Below, piece by piece: positions 8,915 through 17,541 of a stretch of 64,000 nucleotides of DNA. The notes beneath the pieces were generated by a model that did no database searches, was not told the origin of the DNA, and saw only the letters and a program-made list of their open reading frames with translations. A program made the translations under genes and the position numbers. The stretch comes from Acinetobacter wuhouensis. Its GTDB lineage: Bacteria > Pseudomonadota > Gammaproteobacteria > Pseudomonadales > Moraxellaceae. Each line of letters begins with the position of its first letter. The first letter of the stretch is position 1. The stretch spans positions 3,348,001 to 3,412,000 of the forward strand of contig NZ_CP031716.1 in NCBI RefSeq assembly GCF_001696605.3, in the 5' to 3' direction.

Positions 8915-10960
8915 ATGGCTGCCGTCCATCAATTGCAAGGGGTTGGCAATGCCGCCGCTGCGCTACTTGAAAAACTGAATATATTCACCACAGACGACCT
9001 ATTGTTTCATCTGCCCCGTGACTATGAAGATCGTAGCACGATCATTGCCATGAACCAATTGCAGGTTGGGCGAAGTTATCTCATGGAAGGCGTGGTCAAA
9101 TCCATTGACATGCCACCCGGAAAACGCAAGTCGATGGCGATTCTATTGCAGGATGATTACGGCAAAGTCACCTTACGCTTTTATCATATATATAAAGCAT
9201 TGATGGATCGTGCCAAAGCAGGCAACCGCTTAAGAATCTTTGGTGAAGTCCGTGTCGGTGCGCGTGGTTTAGAACTGTATCATCCTGAAATACAGCTCAT
9301 TACCGAACATACACCTTTACCACAAACCGAATTGACCGCCATTTATCCTGCAACGGATGGTTTAACTCAGCCGAAACTGCGTGAATACGTCAAACAAGCA
9401 CTGAATCATCATGCAGATGATTTGCCTGAACTGTTACCTGAAAAATTCACTAATGGTTATGCACTCAATCAAGCATTGGAATATATTCACCATCCCCCTG
9501 TGGATGCCAATATGTTGCAACTGTCGCAAGGTTCGCATCCTGCACAGCAACGCTTAATTTTTGAAGAATTGGTCGCACATCAAATCAGTTTACTGACCCG
9601 CCGTGCTTATATTCAGCAAATCGCAGCGCCATCATTTTCCTATAGCAAAAGCTTTGCTAAACAGCTTTTAGCAAGCCTACCTTTTGAAATGACCAATGCT
9701 CAAAAACGTGTGTCGAATGAAATTGCCAAAGATTTAAAACAGAACAAACCGATGTTACGCCTTGTACAAGGTGATGTAGGCGCAGGGAAAACATTGGTTG
9801 CAGGTGTAGCAGCTTGTCATGCTTTGGAAGAAGGTTGGCAAGTCGCACTGATGGCACCAACGGAAATTTTAGCGGAACAACATTATCTAAACTTTAAAAA
9901 ATGGTTTGAGCCATTGGGCTTAAATGTGTCATGGCTTTCGGGTAAACAAAAAGGCAAGGCACGTACCGCAGCAGAACAAACCATTAAAGATGGTACGGCA
10001 AATGTCATCGTGGGAACACATGCACTTTTTCAGGACAATGTCGAATTTGCCAAACTCGGTTTAGTGATCATTGATGAACAACATCGTTTTGGGGTAGATC
10101 AGCGTTTAGCATTACGCAATAAAGGCGTGGACAATACTACCCCACATCAACTGGTCATGACGGCTACACCCATTCCACGTACTTTAGCCATGTCTGCTTA
10201 TGGTGACCTGGATACTTCGGTGATTGATGAACTACCGCCTGGACGTACACCGATTCAAACCGTGACCATTCCACTTGATCGTCGTGAAGAAGTTTTACAA
10301 CGCATTGCCAAAAACTGCGCTGAGGGTAAACAAGCCTATTGGGTCTGTACCCTTGTCGAGCAATCTGAAACGCTGGATGCTCAGGCTGCTGAAGCCACTT
10401 ATGCAGAAATTAAAGGTCGTTTTCCTGAACTCAATATTGGCTTGGTTCATGGAAAAATGAAAGCTAATGAAAAACAATCGGTCATGCAACAGTTTAAAGA
10501 CAATGAATTACAGCTTTTGATTGCAACTACAGTCATTGAAGTGGGTGTTGATGTACCGAATGCCTCCATTATGGTGATTGAAAATGCCGAGCGTCTGGGG
10601 CTTTCGCAACTGCATCAATTACGTGGACGTGTCGGACGTGGTGCAACAGCAAGTTTCTGTGCCTTACTTTATAAAAATCCACTGTCGCAAAATGGTCAGG
10701 AGCGTTTACGCATCATGCGTGAAACCAACGATGGTTTTATCATTGCGGAGAAGGATCTGGAAATACGTGGACCGGGTGAATTACTTGGAACAAAGCAAAC
10801 GGGAGATATGGGCTTCCGTGTCGCCAAACTTGAGCGAGATGATCACTTACTCAACCAAGCCCACCATGTCGCACAACAAGTTTTAAAAGACTATCCTGAA
10901 AATGCTGAAGCACTATTGAAACGTTGGTTACCTGAAGCACCGAGATATGCGTATGTGTGA
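8915..10960 (+). CDS. recG: ATP-dependent DNA helicase RecG
   Basis: A 681-residue branched-DNA translocase that regresses stalled replication forks and processes recombination intermediates. An N-terminal OB-fold wedge domain (about residues 50-140) precedes the helicase core: Walker A GDVGAGKTLVAG (about 285-296), DEQH box IIDEQHRFG (about 388-396), motif III MTATPIPRT and motif VI QLRGRVGRG. The C-terminal segment has the EKDLEIRGPGELLGTKQ block typical of RecG. GAGGGG precedes the ATG. A structured repeat lies directly downstream, before comF. Confidence 0.97.
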   Translation: MAAVHQLQGVGNAAAALLEKLNIFTTDDLLFHLPRDYEDRSTIIAMNQLQVGRSYLMEGVVKSIDMPPGKRKSMAILLQDDYGKVTLRFYHIYKALMDRAKAGNRLRIFGEVRVGARGLELYHPEIQLITEHTPLPQTELTAIYPATDGLTQPKLREYVKQALNHHADDLPELLPEKFTNGYALNQALEYIHHPPVDANMLQLSQGSHPAQQRLIFEELVAHQISLLTRRAYIQQIAAPSFSYSKSFAKQLLASLPFEMTNAQKRVSNEIAKDLKQNKPMLRLVQGDVGAGKTLVAGVAACHALEEGWQVALMAPTEILAEQHYLNFKKWFEPLGLNVSWLSGKQKGKARTAAEQTIKDGTANVIVGTHALFQDNVEFAKLGLVIIDEQHRFGVDQRLALRNKGVDNTTPHQLVMTATPIPRTLAMSAYGDLDTSVIDELPPGRTPIQTVTIPLDRREEVLQRIAKNCAEGKQAYWVCTLVEQSETLDAQAAEATYAEIKGRFPELNIGLVHGKMKANEKQSVMQQFKDNELQLLIATTVIEVGVDVPNASIMVIENAERLGLSQLHQLRGRVGRGATASFCALLYKNPLSQNGQERLRIMRETNDGFIIAEKDLEIRGPGELLGTKQTGDMGFRVAKLERDDHLLNQAHHVAQQVLKDYPENAEALLKRWLPEAPRYAYV

Positions 10961-10993
10961 TTTAACAAACAGAACTTAATATTAGAAACCTCG

Positions 10994-11159
10994 AGTAATT
11001 TTGCTATCGCGTAAGGCGACATGGATGTCGCCGTCAGGCAAGGGTGATATGGATATCCCCTTTGCCTGACAAAGGATTTTTGTAACTTTTGATCCTTCAA
11101 AAGTTAGGCATCGCCTACACAAATACACTTCAACTTTTATCTGAAATATGTGGCTGTGC
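10994..11159 (+). repeat. Multi-hairpin intergenic element, copy A
   Basis: About 166 bp that recurs at 24248-24412. In order it contains hairpin 1, GGCGACATGGATGTCGCC (11015-11032, 7 bp stem); hairpin 2 (11033-11070), outer arms GTCAGGCAA/TTGCCTGAC with inner GATAT/ATATC; a conserved linker GGATTTTTGT; hairpin 3 (11084-11105), arms AACTTTTGA/TCAAAAGTT around TCCT; and mini-hairpin AGGCATCGCCT (11106-11116). Hairpin 2 differs completely in sequence from copy B but pairs in both. It may be a REP/BIME-like element or a structured RNA; no protein-coding potential is evident. It fills most of the recG-comF gap. Confidence 0.8.
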
Positions 11160-11260
11160 TAATTCATTATCAATCAATATACCTCAAATTCAAGAATAGA
11201 TTTATAAGTTCAGTATAGCTATTATTAGAATGGTCAAATCATAAAAAATCAGAATAAAAA

Positions 11261-11944
11261 ATGCTCTCATTCATCAACCAAGTACTCCACAAAAGCGTAC
11301 AAAGCATCTCCCCTTGCCTACTCTGTGGCATCGACCGCCAACAACAGCATTCACTTTGTAACGATTGCTGGGAACAATTGCCGTGGTACAAACAACACAT
11401 TGAACGTCATGAACACAGCATCCTTTGCGCACATCATTACGATTTTCCGATTGATCGAATTATCCAAACCTACAAATACGAACAGCAACTGCAATATCAG
11501 AATCTGCTCGCACACAGCTTACTGAATTTAAGAACTCCCAAAGTTCACGCCATTGTCCCTATGCCTATTTCCACGGAACGACTCAAAGAACGGGGTTATA
11601 ACCAAATGTTAATCATTGCGAAAATCATGGCAAGAGAACTGAAAATCCCTGTATGGCAACCCGTGATTCGTGATGCACAACATTCACAAAAAGGCTTAAG
11701 TCGGATTGAACGACTGGAAAATATTGAAAACCAATTTCAGATCATAACTACAGAAAAACGTAAGTATAAAAAAGTACTGATCATTGATGATGTAGTCACA
11801 ACAGGAAGTTCGATTCATGCACTGAGCCAAGCTTTAGAAAAACTCGGCTGTCAGCAGATTTATACCGCATGTATTGCAGCAGGGGGAATTAAACAATCAT
11901 CTCAACTTGAAGAATCAGAAATCGATGCACAAGAAAATAATTAA
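11261..11944 (+). CDS. comF: ComF family protein (phosphoribosyltransferase-like)
   Basis: A 227-residue ComF/GntX-type protein. An N-terminal zinc-ribbon-like pair of CxxC motifs (CLLC at about 19-22, CNDC at about 33-36) precedes a type I phosphoribosyltransferase domain with the PRPP loop VLIIDDVVTTGSS (about 170-182) and the VPMPIS and RGYNQ blocks common in this family. Members are needed for DNA uptake in competent bacteria, where they may act with the primosome; Acinetobacter is naturally competent, so a role in transformation is a reasonable inference. The stop codon overlaps the convergent NUDIX gene by 4 bases. Confidence 0.88.
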   Translation: MLSFINQVLHKSVQSISPCLLCGIDRQQQHSLCNDCWEQLPWYKQHIERHEHSILCAHHYDFPIDRIIQTYKYEQQLQYQNLLAHSLLNLRTPKVHAIVPMPISTERLKERGYNQMLIIAKIMARELKIPVWQPVIRDAQHSQKGLSRIERLENIENQFQIITTEKRKYKKVLIIDDVVTTGSSIHALSQALEKLGCQQIYTACIAAGGIKQSSQLEESEIDAQENN

Positions 11945-12333
11945 GCTAGATTTGCCTTACACCACGGAATCACAACTTCTTTGGTTAATGGTGCAAGTAA
12001 AGTCTGCTGATCATCCAAATCAATCCACTTCATTTCTGCAATTTCAGCATCAATCTGCGGTGCTTGATCGAGATTGACCTGATAAACATAACTAATCAAC
12101 TGATGTCCTGCTTCATTGGCAGCCCGTGTTTCAAAACGCCCAACAAATTGCTCAATTTCAGCCTGTGCACTAATCTCTTCCGCAATTTCACGAATCATGG
12201 TCTGCTCAGGTGCTTCATTTGGCTCAAGCTTTCCACCGACTTGCATAAAGAACTGCGTATTCTTCTTACGTACGAGTAGTAATTGATTGTGTTGATTGAG
12301 AATAATGGCAGCAGCAACAGTAATGACATTCAT
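11941..12333 (-). CDS. NUDIX hydrolase (MutT-like)
   Basis: A 130-residue single-domain NUDIX pyrophosphohydrolase. The Nudix box is GKLEPNEAPEQTMIREIAEE followed by IS, matching Gx5Ex7REUxEE with Ser in place of the usual Gly near the end. It probably cleaves a nucleoside diphosphate derivative, such as an oxidised or non-canonical dNTP, but the substrate cannot be read from sequence. Upstream, between this gene and the LOG-family gene, lie two palindromes 32 bp apart that resemble NrdR boxes; this would fit a role in deoxynucleotide pool control. The 3' end overlaps comF by 4 bases tail to tail. Confidence 0.88.
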   Translation of the reverse strand: MNVITVAAAIILNQHNQLLLVRKKNTQFFMQVGGKLEPNEAPEQTMIREIAEEISAQAEIEQFVGRFETRAANEAGHQLISYVYQVNLDQAPQIDAEIAEMKWIDLDDQQTLLAPLTKEVVIPWCKANLA

Positions 12334-12351
12334 AAGATGTATAAAAAATTA

Positions 12352-12403
12352 AAACACAATATATTGTGATATTAATTCATAAAATATTCAATATATTGTG
12401 TTT
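12352..12403. promoter_or_regulatory. Pair of NrdR-box-like palindromes, 32 bp centre to centre
   Basis: Site 1 is CACAATATATTGTG (12355-12368, a perfect palindrome) and site 2 is TTCAATATATTGTGTT (12387-12402). Both share the core CAATATATTG, and their centres are 12361.5 and 12393.5. The published NrdR consensus is close to acaCwAtATaTwGtgt, and NrdR boxes occur in pairs about 31-32 bp apart. Together the sites also form a long inverted repeat (AAACACAATATATTG and its complement), so a cruciform or RNA hairpin is the alternative reading. They lie immediately upstream of the NUDIX gene. Confidence 0.5.
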
Positions 12404-12425
12404 AAGCATTACCTATATTCTATCA

Positions 12426-13022
12426 TTAAGCCAATTTATCCAGAATTTCACGCTCTTGTGCACCCCATTTAGGCTCAGGCGCTACAAAACGCTCTAACTG
12501 TTCTAAAATAACCTCGATTGAATCAGATTGAATTAAAGTGTTGGTAAAGCGACTTTTGGTGAATCCTTTATCTGTACTTAACTGGATAAATTTAAATAGG
12601 TCATCATAAAAACCATTCACATTTAAAAATGCGCAAGGCTTTAAGTGAATGCCCAATTGCGCCCAAGTCCATTGTTCAAAAATCTCTTCCCAAGTTCCAG
12701 GACCACCAGGCAAAGCGATAAAACCATCTGCCAACTCAGACATTTTGGTTTTACGCTCATGCATATCTTTCACTGTATACAGCTCAGTGAGGTGAGGATG
12801 GGCCAATTCAGCATCCACCAAGTTTTGTGGAATAACACCGATGACCTTACCACCTTTTGCCAACGCACTGTCAGCAACCAGTCCCATTAGCCCTGAACGA
12901 CCACCACCATAAACCAATGTTTTCCCTTGCTTGGCGATAGTTTCACCAGTCAGTTTCGCTATATCAGCAAAGATCTGATCAGTACCTAATGATGAACCAC
13001 AAAAAATAGCAATAGAATTCAT
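12426..13022 (-). CDS. LOG family protein (TIGR00730-type nucleotide phosphoribohydrolase)
   Basis: A 198-residue Rossmann-like protein. The diagnostic PGGxGTxxE motif is present as LPGGPGTWEEIFE (about residues 105-117), together with the N-terminal IFCGSSLGT and the VYGGGRSGLMG block. Characterised members cleave nucleoside 5'-monophosphates (cytokinin ribotides in plants, AMP and related nucleotides in bacteria) to base and ribose 5-phosphate. It lies upstream of the NUDIX gene on the same strand, but with 92 bases and a candidate operator pair between them, so they may be independently controlled. Confidence 0.9.
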   Translation of the reverse strand: MNSIAIFCGSSLGTDQIFADIAKLTGETIAKQGKTLVYGGGRSGLMGLVADSALAKGGKVIGVIPQNLVDAELAHPHLTELYTVKDMHERKTKMSELADGFIALPGGPGTWEEIFEQWTWAQLGIHLKPCAFLNVNGFYDDLFKFIQLSTDKGFTKSRFTNTLIQSDSIEVILEQLERFVAPEPKWGAQEREILDKLA

Positions 13023-13180
13023 AAATTTAACCTAAGTTTAATTTAACCATGTTACAAATAAAGACAAGCGATCAAGATTTTTTTTACAAAAGAGCGATGT
13101 AATCAGTGTTTTTCCTAAAATCCTTGTCTAAAATACACACATCAAATTGACACTACACTGCGCAAGGGAGAAAAGACACT

Positions 13181-14194
13181 ATGCTTGAAGCCTTTTACGC
13201 CACTGAGCGCGGTAGCTTAGAAGATGCAACCATTAATGGAGGATTTGATCTACACCCTGAATTGGTGTGGGTTGACCTTATTGCGCCTTCATCAGAAGAA
13301 CAAGAGTGGGTTTTAGAAGCCTATGAGCAAAACTTACCGACGCTAAAATCCTTAGAAGACATTTCTTCATCAGCTCGATTCTACCGCGATGATGACGGTA
13401 TTCTACATATCAGTACCTATTTTTTAACAAAAAATAAAAATTACCAAGTTGAAGGTGATCCTGAAGACACCTCTAATATGCTTGCCAATGTACAAACAGT
13501 AGCGTTCATTCTTCATAAAGATCGACTGTTTACCCTACGTGGGGAAAAGCTCGTTGCGTTTCGTGCATTCCGTGCACGCGCACGTCGCAATGATTATGAA
13601 ATCGATTATAAAGACCCTACGTGGATTCTATTAGGCTTACTTGAAGCAAAGCTAGATGAGCTTGCGGATATCTTGGAAGATATCCACAGAGACTTAGAAT
13701 CTTACTCAACTGAAGTCCTCAACGTACGTCATCGTGAACAAATCTTAGATTTGGATGACATGATTACCCGTTTAGCACAGAAAGAAGACATGCTCGGTAA
13801 AGCACAACTGTGTTTGATCGATTTACGCCGTGTACTGACCTTTTTATCGCGCCCACGTGCATTAGGTAGTCACATCTATGACGCGGACATCCGAGAGCTC
13901 AGTGAAGACGTACGATCACTGGTTGAGCATGATGCATTCTTATTCCAAAAAGTGCGATTCTTACTCGATACCACTTCTGGATTCATTAACACTGAACAGA
14001 ACGATACGATTCGTCGATTCTCCATACTTCCAAGTATGCTTGCGCCACCGATGCTCATTGCCAGTATTTATGGGATGAACACGGAGGTTTTACCTTTTGC
14101 ACATGGCACGACCAGTTTTTATGTCGTCATTACAATTCTAGTTGCATTCTTCGTTGGACCACTGATTTACTTCAGATGGAAAAAATGGATTTGA
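13181..14194 (+). CDS. corA: CorA family divalent cation transporter
   Basis: A 337-residue CorA-type protein. A large N-terminal cytoplasmic domain (residues about 1-270) with long helices is followed by two C-terminal membrane helices (about 274-292 and 305-327). The selectivity signature GMN is present in SIYGMNTEVLPF between them. This predicts a homopentameric Mg2+ (or Co2+/Ni2+) channel in the inner membrane. It ends with the basic RWKKW tail usual for the family. GGGAG lies 10 bases before the ATG. Single-gene unit, convergent with the mla operon across a shared terminator. Confidence 0.92.
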   Translation: MLEAFYATERGSLEDATINGGFDLHPELVWVDLIAPSSEEQEWVLEAYEQNLPTLKSLEDISSSARFYRDDDGILHISTYFLTKNKNYQVEGDPEDTSNMLANVQTVAFILHKDRLFTLRGEKLVAFRAFRARARRNDYEIDYKDPTWILLGLLEAKLDELADILEDIHRDLESYSTEVLNVRHREQILDLDDMITRLAQKEDMLGKAQLCLIDLRRVLTFLSRPRALGSHIYDADIRELSEDVRSLVEHDAFLFQKVRFLLDTTSGFINTEQNDTIRRFSILPSMLAPPMLIASIYGMNTEVLPFAHGTTSFYVVITILVAFFVGPLIYFRWKKWI

Positions 14195-14199
14195 GCAAG

Positions 14200-14220
14200 C
14201 TTTGAAGCATTGCTTCAAAG
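14200..14220. repeat. Perfect palindrome after corA
   Basis: CTTTGAAGC and GCTTCAAAG form a 9 bp stem separated by ATT, six bases beyond the corA stop. There is no T-run, so it is not a classical terminator; it may protect the 3' end of the message. Confidence 0.5.
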
Positions 14221-14270
14221 CACAGCGCAAGAAACGCACCTTATTTATTAAACATCAATTTAAATCCAAT

Positions 14271-14302
14271 AAAAAAGCACCTTTCAGTGCTTTTTTATTT
14301 TT
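14271..14302. terminator. Bidirectional terminator between corA and mlaB
   Basis: AAAAAAGCAC and GTGCTTTTTT pair around a short loop, with A-run and T-run on opposite sides. It serves the convergent corA and mla transcripts. Confidence 0.85.
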
Positions 14303-14306
14303 ACAG

Positions 14307-14594
14307 TCAGATTAAATTTAAATCATCTTGTAAATGACAGGCTTGAATGATCTTCATCATTTTTTCAGGCACTGCTTTAAACTGTAAGCCTTGCAAATTA
14401 GGAGTCTGTCTCAACCATTGGACAAATACCGACAATGCCAAAGTGCTTCCATGTTCAAGCTGAGATAAGTTTACTGTAAGCGGAAAACTCTTTTCACTTT
14501 GAATTATCTTCAAACCACTCAAATAATAGTTCTCAGCATTTTCGTAAGCAATTTTACCACTGACATATAGTTCTTGATTTTTAAACTCAATCAC
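14307..14594 (-). CDS. mlaB: MlaB, STAS-domain subunit of the Mla lipid transporter
   Basis: A 95-residue single STAS domain, the cytoplasmic accessory subunit that binds and stabilises the MlaF ATPase. The NLSQLEHGSTLALSVFVQW segment contains the conserved region around the STAS loop; the Ser-Thr pair corresponds to the MlaF contact in the family. The start codon is GTG. It is the last gene of mlaFEDCB, 27 bases after mlaC. Confidence 0.88.
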   Translation of the reverse strand: MIEFKNQELYVSGKIAYENAENYYLSGLKIIQSEKSFPLTVNLSQLEHGSTLALSVFVQWLRQTPNLQGLQFKAVPEKMMKIIQACHLQDDLNLI

Positions 14595-14621
14595 TCGCGT
14601 ACACCTATCTCAATTATGGGC

Positions 14622-15245
14622 TTATTTTTTTACAGCTGCATCTGCATCTGGCTCAAATGTTGCAATCGCTTTATCAAGGTTACCGCCATTACGTTTTACG
14701 TTCGCAGCAAACTGATTACGGAATTGCAAACCAAGATCGATACCCGACACATTCAAATTACGAACTTTCCACTGGTTACCCGCATCAGACAATTGGAATG
14801 ACACAGGGATTTTTTCACCTTTGTTATTAAAATCAATTGTCACGACAGGAAATTTGCTCGTAGTCGCTTTATAAGGGCGCATGGTATAGCTTTGGTTTGA
14901 ATACTTCGCAAATGCACTACCATAATTTTCAATTAAAGTATTACGGAAGTTTTGTTCAAACTGAGCACGTTGCGCAGGTGTACTACTGTTTGCATAAGTC
15001 CCCATTACGATACGAGTGAATGCTTGACCATCAACATAAGGATCAAGGTTTTGACGTACAATGGATTTCACTAATGCCGGATTGCTTTGTAATTTTGTAT
15101 GATCTGCTTTCAAACGCGTAATTAAGCCATCAGCAACACGTTTAACAAAAGCTGGCGGAGCTTCAGCAGGCGCAGCTTGAGCAGCAGTTGCAACCATAGT
15201 AGCCAAAATACTAGCTGTAAAAGTTTGTTTTAAAAGCATATTCAT
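14622..15245 (-). CDS. mlaC: MlaC, periplasmic phospholipid-binding protein
   Basis: A 207-residue protein with a Sec signal peptide (MNMLLKQTFTASILATMVA, cleavage after AQA at about residue 24). The mature protein is an MlaC/toluene-tolerance Ttg2D domain that ferries phospholipid between the MlaA outer-membrane complex and MlaFEDB. GGAG lies 9 bases before the ATG. It sits 21 bases after mlaD in the operon. Confidence 0.93.
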   Translation of the reverse strand: MNMLLKQTFTASILATMVATAAQAAPAEAPPAFVKRVADGLITRLKADHTKLQSNPALVKSIVRQNLDPYVDGQAFTRIVMGTYANSSTPAQRAQFEQNFRNTLIENYGSAFAKYSNQSYTMRPYKATTSKFPVVTIDFNNKGEKIPVSFQLSDAGNQWKVRNLNVSGIDLGLQFRNQFAANVKRNGGNLDKAIATFEPDADAAVKK

Positions 15246-15266
15246 TTCAAATAACTCCTCTAATGC

Positions 15267-15947
15267 TTATTCAACGAATGACGTTTGTGCATCAGTTGTT
15301 TCAGTAGATGCAGAATGATCTTGTTCAGATGTATCTGCTTTATCCGATGATTTCCCTGCACCACCCGTGATAAATTTGCTAATCAGATCTTCCAGATCCA
15401 TAGTACCCTGTGTATTGGCAACACTTTCACCACGTTTGATGTAAGTCAATCCACCACCTGGTACAACTTTGAGGTATTTCTCACCCAACAAACCATTTGT
15501 CGCAACCATAATATAAGCATCTTCATCAATATTGGTGATGGAGCTCATGTTACTTAACAGTTGCTTTTCCATTTCTTTTTGTTTCTCAGGTGTTGCCGCT
15601 TGATAGTCTGCGCTATAGCGCAAATCACCGATAAGGTTTTCTTTCACTTTCTCAAGCTGTTTCGCATTGAAAGAAGTCAACGAGCCATCCAATGAGAAAT
15701 TCACAGTCGCTTGACGTGTTACAGGGTCAAGTGTGATTGAGTCAACCTGTCCAATCTTCACACCGCTCATGGTCACTTTGGCACGAGGCTTCAAACCATT
15801 GACATTGTCAAATGTTGCGGACATTTCATAACTGTCTTTTAAATTTGTACCAACTAAACCACTGACTTTCATAGCCAAGAAAAATAGCGCAATACCGAAG
15901 ATGATGACAAAAACACCTACGGCCAACTCACTTGTACGTGATTTCAT
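15267..15947 (-). CDS. mlaD: MlaD, MCE-domain subunit of the Mla transporter
   Basis: A 226-residue inner-membrane-anchored MCE protein. One N-terminal helix (about 7-27) is followed by a single MCE domain (about 38-165) that forms a hexameric lipid channel on MlaFEB. A long insertion rich in charged residues (YSADYQAATPEKQKEMEKQLLS) in the middle of the MCE region is notable. The C-terminal tail is acidic, polar and likely disordered. Its ATG shares one base with the mlaE stop codon (TAATG), and a GGAGGT Shine-Dalgarno lies within mlaE, so translation is coupled. Confidence 0.93.
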   Translation of the reverse strand: MKSRTSELAVGVFVIIFGIALFFLAMKVSGLVGTNLKDSYEMSATFDNVNGLKPRAKVTMSGVKIGQVDSITLDPVTRQATVNFSLDGSLTSFNAKQLEKVKENLIGDLRYSADYQAATPEKQKEMEKQLLSNMSSITNIDEDAYIMVATNGLLGEKYLKVVPGGGLTYIKRGESVANTQGTMDLEDLISKFITGGAGKSSDKADTSEQDHSASTETTDAQTSFVE

Positions 15948-16726
15948 TAAACACCTCCGAACATGACCGCAGTCAACACGAAATCAAAACCTAAAACACA
16001 TAAAGACGAATACACAACAGTACGTGTCGTAGATGTTGCAATACCCTCAGACGTTGGCTCACAGGCATAGCCTTGATACACCGCAATCCAAGTACAAATT
16101 AAAGCGAATACCAAACTTTTGATGATGGTACCGTTGAATACATCTTTCATAAATTGGGTACTACTGAGAATACCACTCCAGTAAGACCCTTCATCTGCAC
16201 CGAGAAAATCGACACCGACCATTTTACCGCCCATGATACCAATAGCAGCAAAGATCACAGACAACATCGGTAAACTTACAATGCCTGCCCATAAACGTGG
16301 TGAAATCACACGTTTTAAAGGATCCACACCGATCATTTCCATACTAGACAATTGCTCAGTGGCTTTCATTAAGCCAATTTCTGCAGTTAATGCAGAACCT
16401 GCACGACCTGCAAATAGTAAGCCCGCAACAACTGGAGCAAGCTCACGTAATAAGGTTAACGATACCGCCGCACCCAACATTGCCTCGCTGCCTAAAGTGA
16501 CGAGAATGTTATACATCTGCAAGCCGAGTACCGCACCAATGAACAAGCCCGATACGGCAATGATCAAGAACGACAGTACGCCGACTCGATACATTTGATA
16601 AATAAAAAGTTTTACACCTAACCATGTGGGCATTGAAAATAAAATGCGCAACAACATCAGTGTTGCAACACCAATACCCTCTACACGTTCTAGAACGCGT
16701 CGACCTAATAAGGCAATTGCATTCAT
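15947..16726 (-). CDS. mlaE: MlaE, permease of the Mla ABC transporter
   Basis: A 259-residue MlaE/YrbE-type permease with an N-terminal amphipathic helix and five to six membrane segments. The family signature LLRELAPVVAGLLFAGRAG (EQ-loop region) and AEIGLMKATEQ are clear. It moves phospholipid together with MlaD in the inner membrane. The start codon overlaps the mlaF stop codon by 4 bases (ATGA). Confidence 0.94.
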   Translation of the reverse strand: MNAIALLGRRVLERVEGIGVATLMLLRILFSMPTWLGVKLFIYQMYRVGVLSFLIIAVSGLFIGAVLGLQMYNILVTLGSEAMLGAAVSLTLLRELAPVVAGLLFAGRAGSALTAEIGLMKATEQLSSMEMIGVDPLKRVISPRLWAGIVSLPMLSVIFAAIGIMGGKMVGVDFLGADEGSYWSGILSSTQFMKDVFNGTIIKSLVFALICTWIAVYQGYACEPTSEGIATSTTRTVVYSSLCVLGFDFVLTAVMFGGV

Positions 16727-17541
16727 GAACCGACCTCATTACTTAAATAGGCTTGATGACTAAATTGATAATCTACAGGCCCTTCAATTGAACCCGTTAA
16801 AAACTGTTGTACAAACGGAGAAGCATGTTGTTTTAATTCTTCTGGTGTGCCCTCACCTTGTACTTTGCCTTCTGCAACGACATAAATATAATCAGCAATT
16901 GATAATGTTTCATCAACATCATGCGACACAATAATCGTCGTTAAATCTAGGGCTTCACGTAATGAACGAATCAACCGCGTTAAAACCCCCATCACAATCG
17001 GGTCTTGCCCTGCAAAAGGTTCGTCATACATGATCAAATCTGGATCAAGTGCAATCGCACGGGCCAAAGCCACGCGACGATTCATCCCACCTGAAAGTTC
17101 AGCAGGCATCAGTTTTTCAGCACCACGTAAACCTACTGATTCCAACTTCAGCGCCACTAATTCTGCAATTAAATTTTCTGGCAGTTTAGTATGCGCTCGA
17201 ATTGGGAAAGCTACATTTTCATAGACTGTCATGTCTGTAAATAATGCACCACTTTGAAATAACATACCCATACGCGCACGCGCGGCAAAAAGCTCACCAC
17301 GTGACATTGACGCAATATTCTTTCCATCAAGGAGCACTTCACCCGAATCTGGCGTCAATTGACCGCCAATCAAGCGCAGTAAAGTGGTTTTACCCGTACC
17401 CGATGGCCCCATGATTGCGGTAATTTGTCCACGACGAATCTGTAAACTGACATTATCGTAGATAACGCGTTCACCTCGGTTAAAGCTTAGATTTTTGACT
17501 TCTATTAAAGCTTCAGCTTCGGCATAACTTTGCTTATTCAT
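16723..17541 (-). CDS. mlaF: MlaF, ATPase of the Mla ABC transporter
   Basis: A 272-residue ABC ATPase energising MlaE. Walker A is GPSGTGKTTLLRLIGG (about residues 44-59), the signature is ELSGGMNRRVALARA (about 146-160), Walker B is DLIMYDEPFAG and the switch His is in IIVSHDVDE. The ATG at 17541 is preferred; a GTG ten codons upstream (17571) is also in frame but would add a non-conserved extension. First gene of mlaFEDCB, so the operon promoter lies in 17542-17963. Confidence 0.94.
   Translation of the reverse strand: MNKQSYAEAEALIEVKNLSFNRGERVIYDNVSLQIRRGQITAIMGPSGTGKTTLLRLIGGQLTPDSGEVLLDGKNIASMSRGELFAARARMGMLFQSGALFTDMTVYENVAFPIRAHTKLPENLIAELVALKLESVGLRGAEKLMPAELSGGMNRRVALARAIALDPDLIMYDEPFAGQDPIVMGVLTRLIRSLREALDLTTIIVSHDVDETLSIADYIYVVAEGKVQGEGTPEELKQHASPFVQQFLTGSIEGPVDYQFSHQAYLSNEVGS

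Noticed and set aside
11015-11116. Integron attC or recombination site
   Set aside because: The hairpins are perfect, separate stems with no R/L core sites or integron integrase, and the element sits between core genes.
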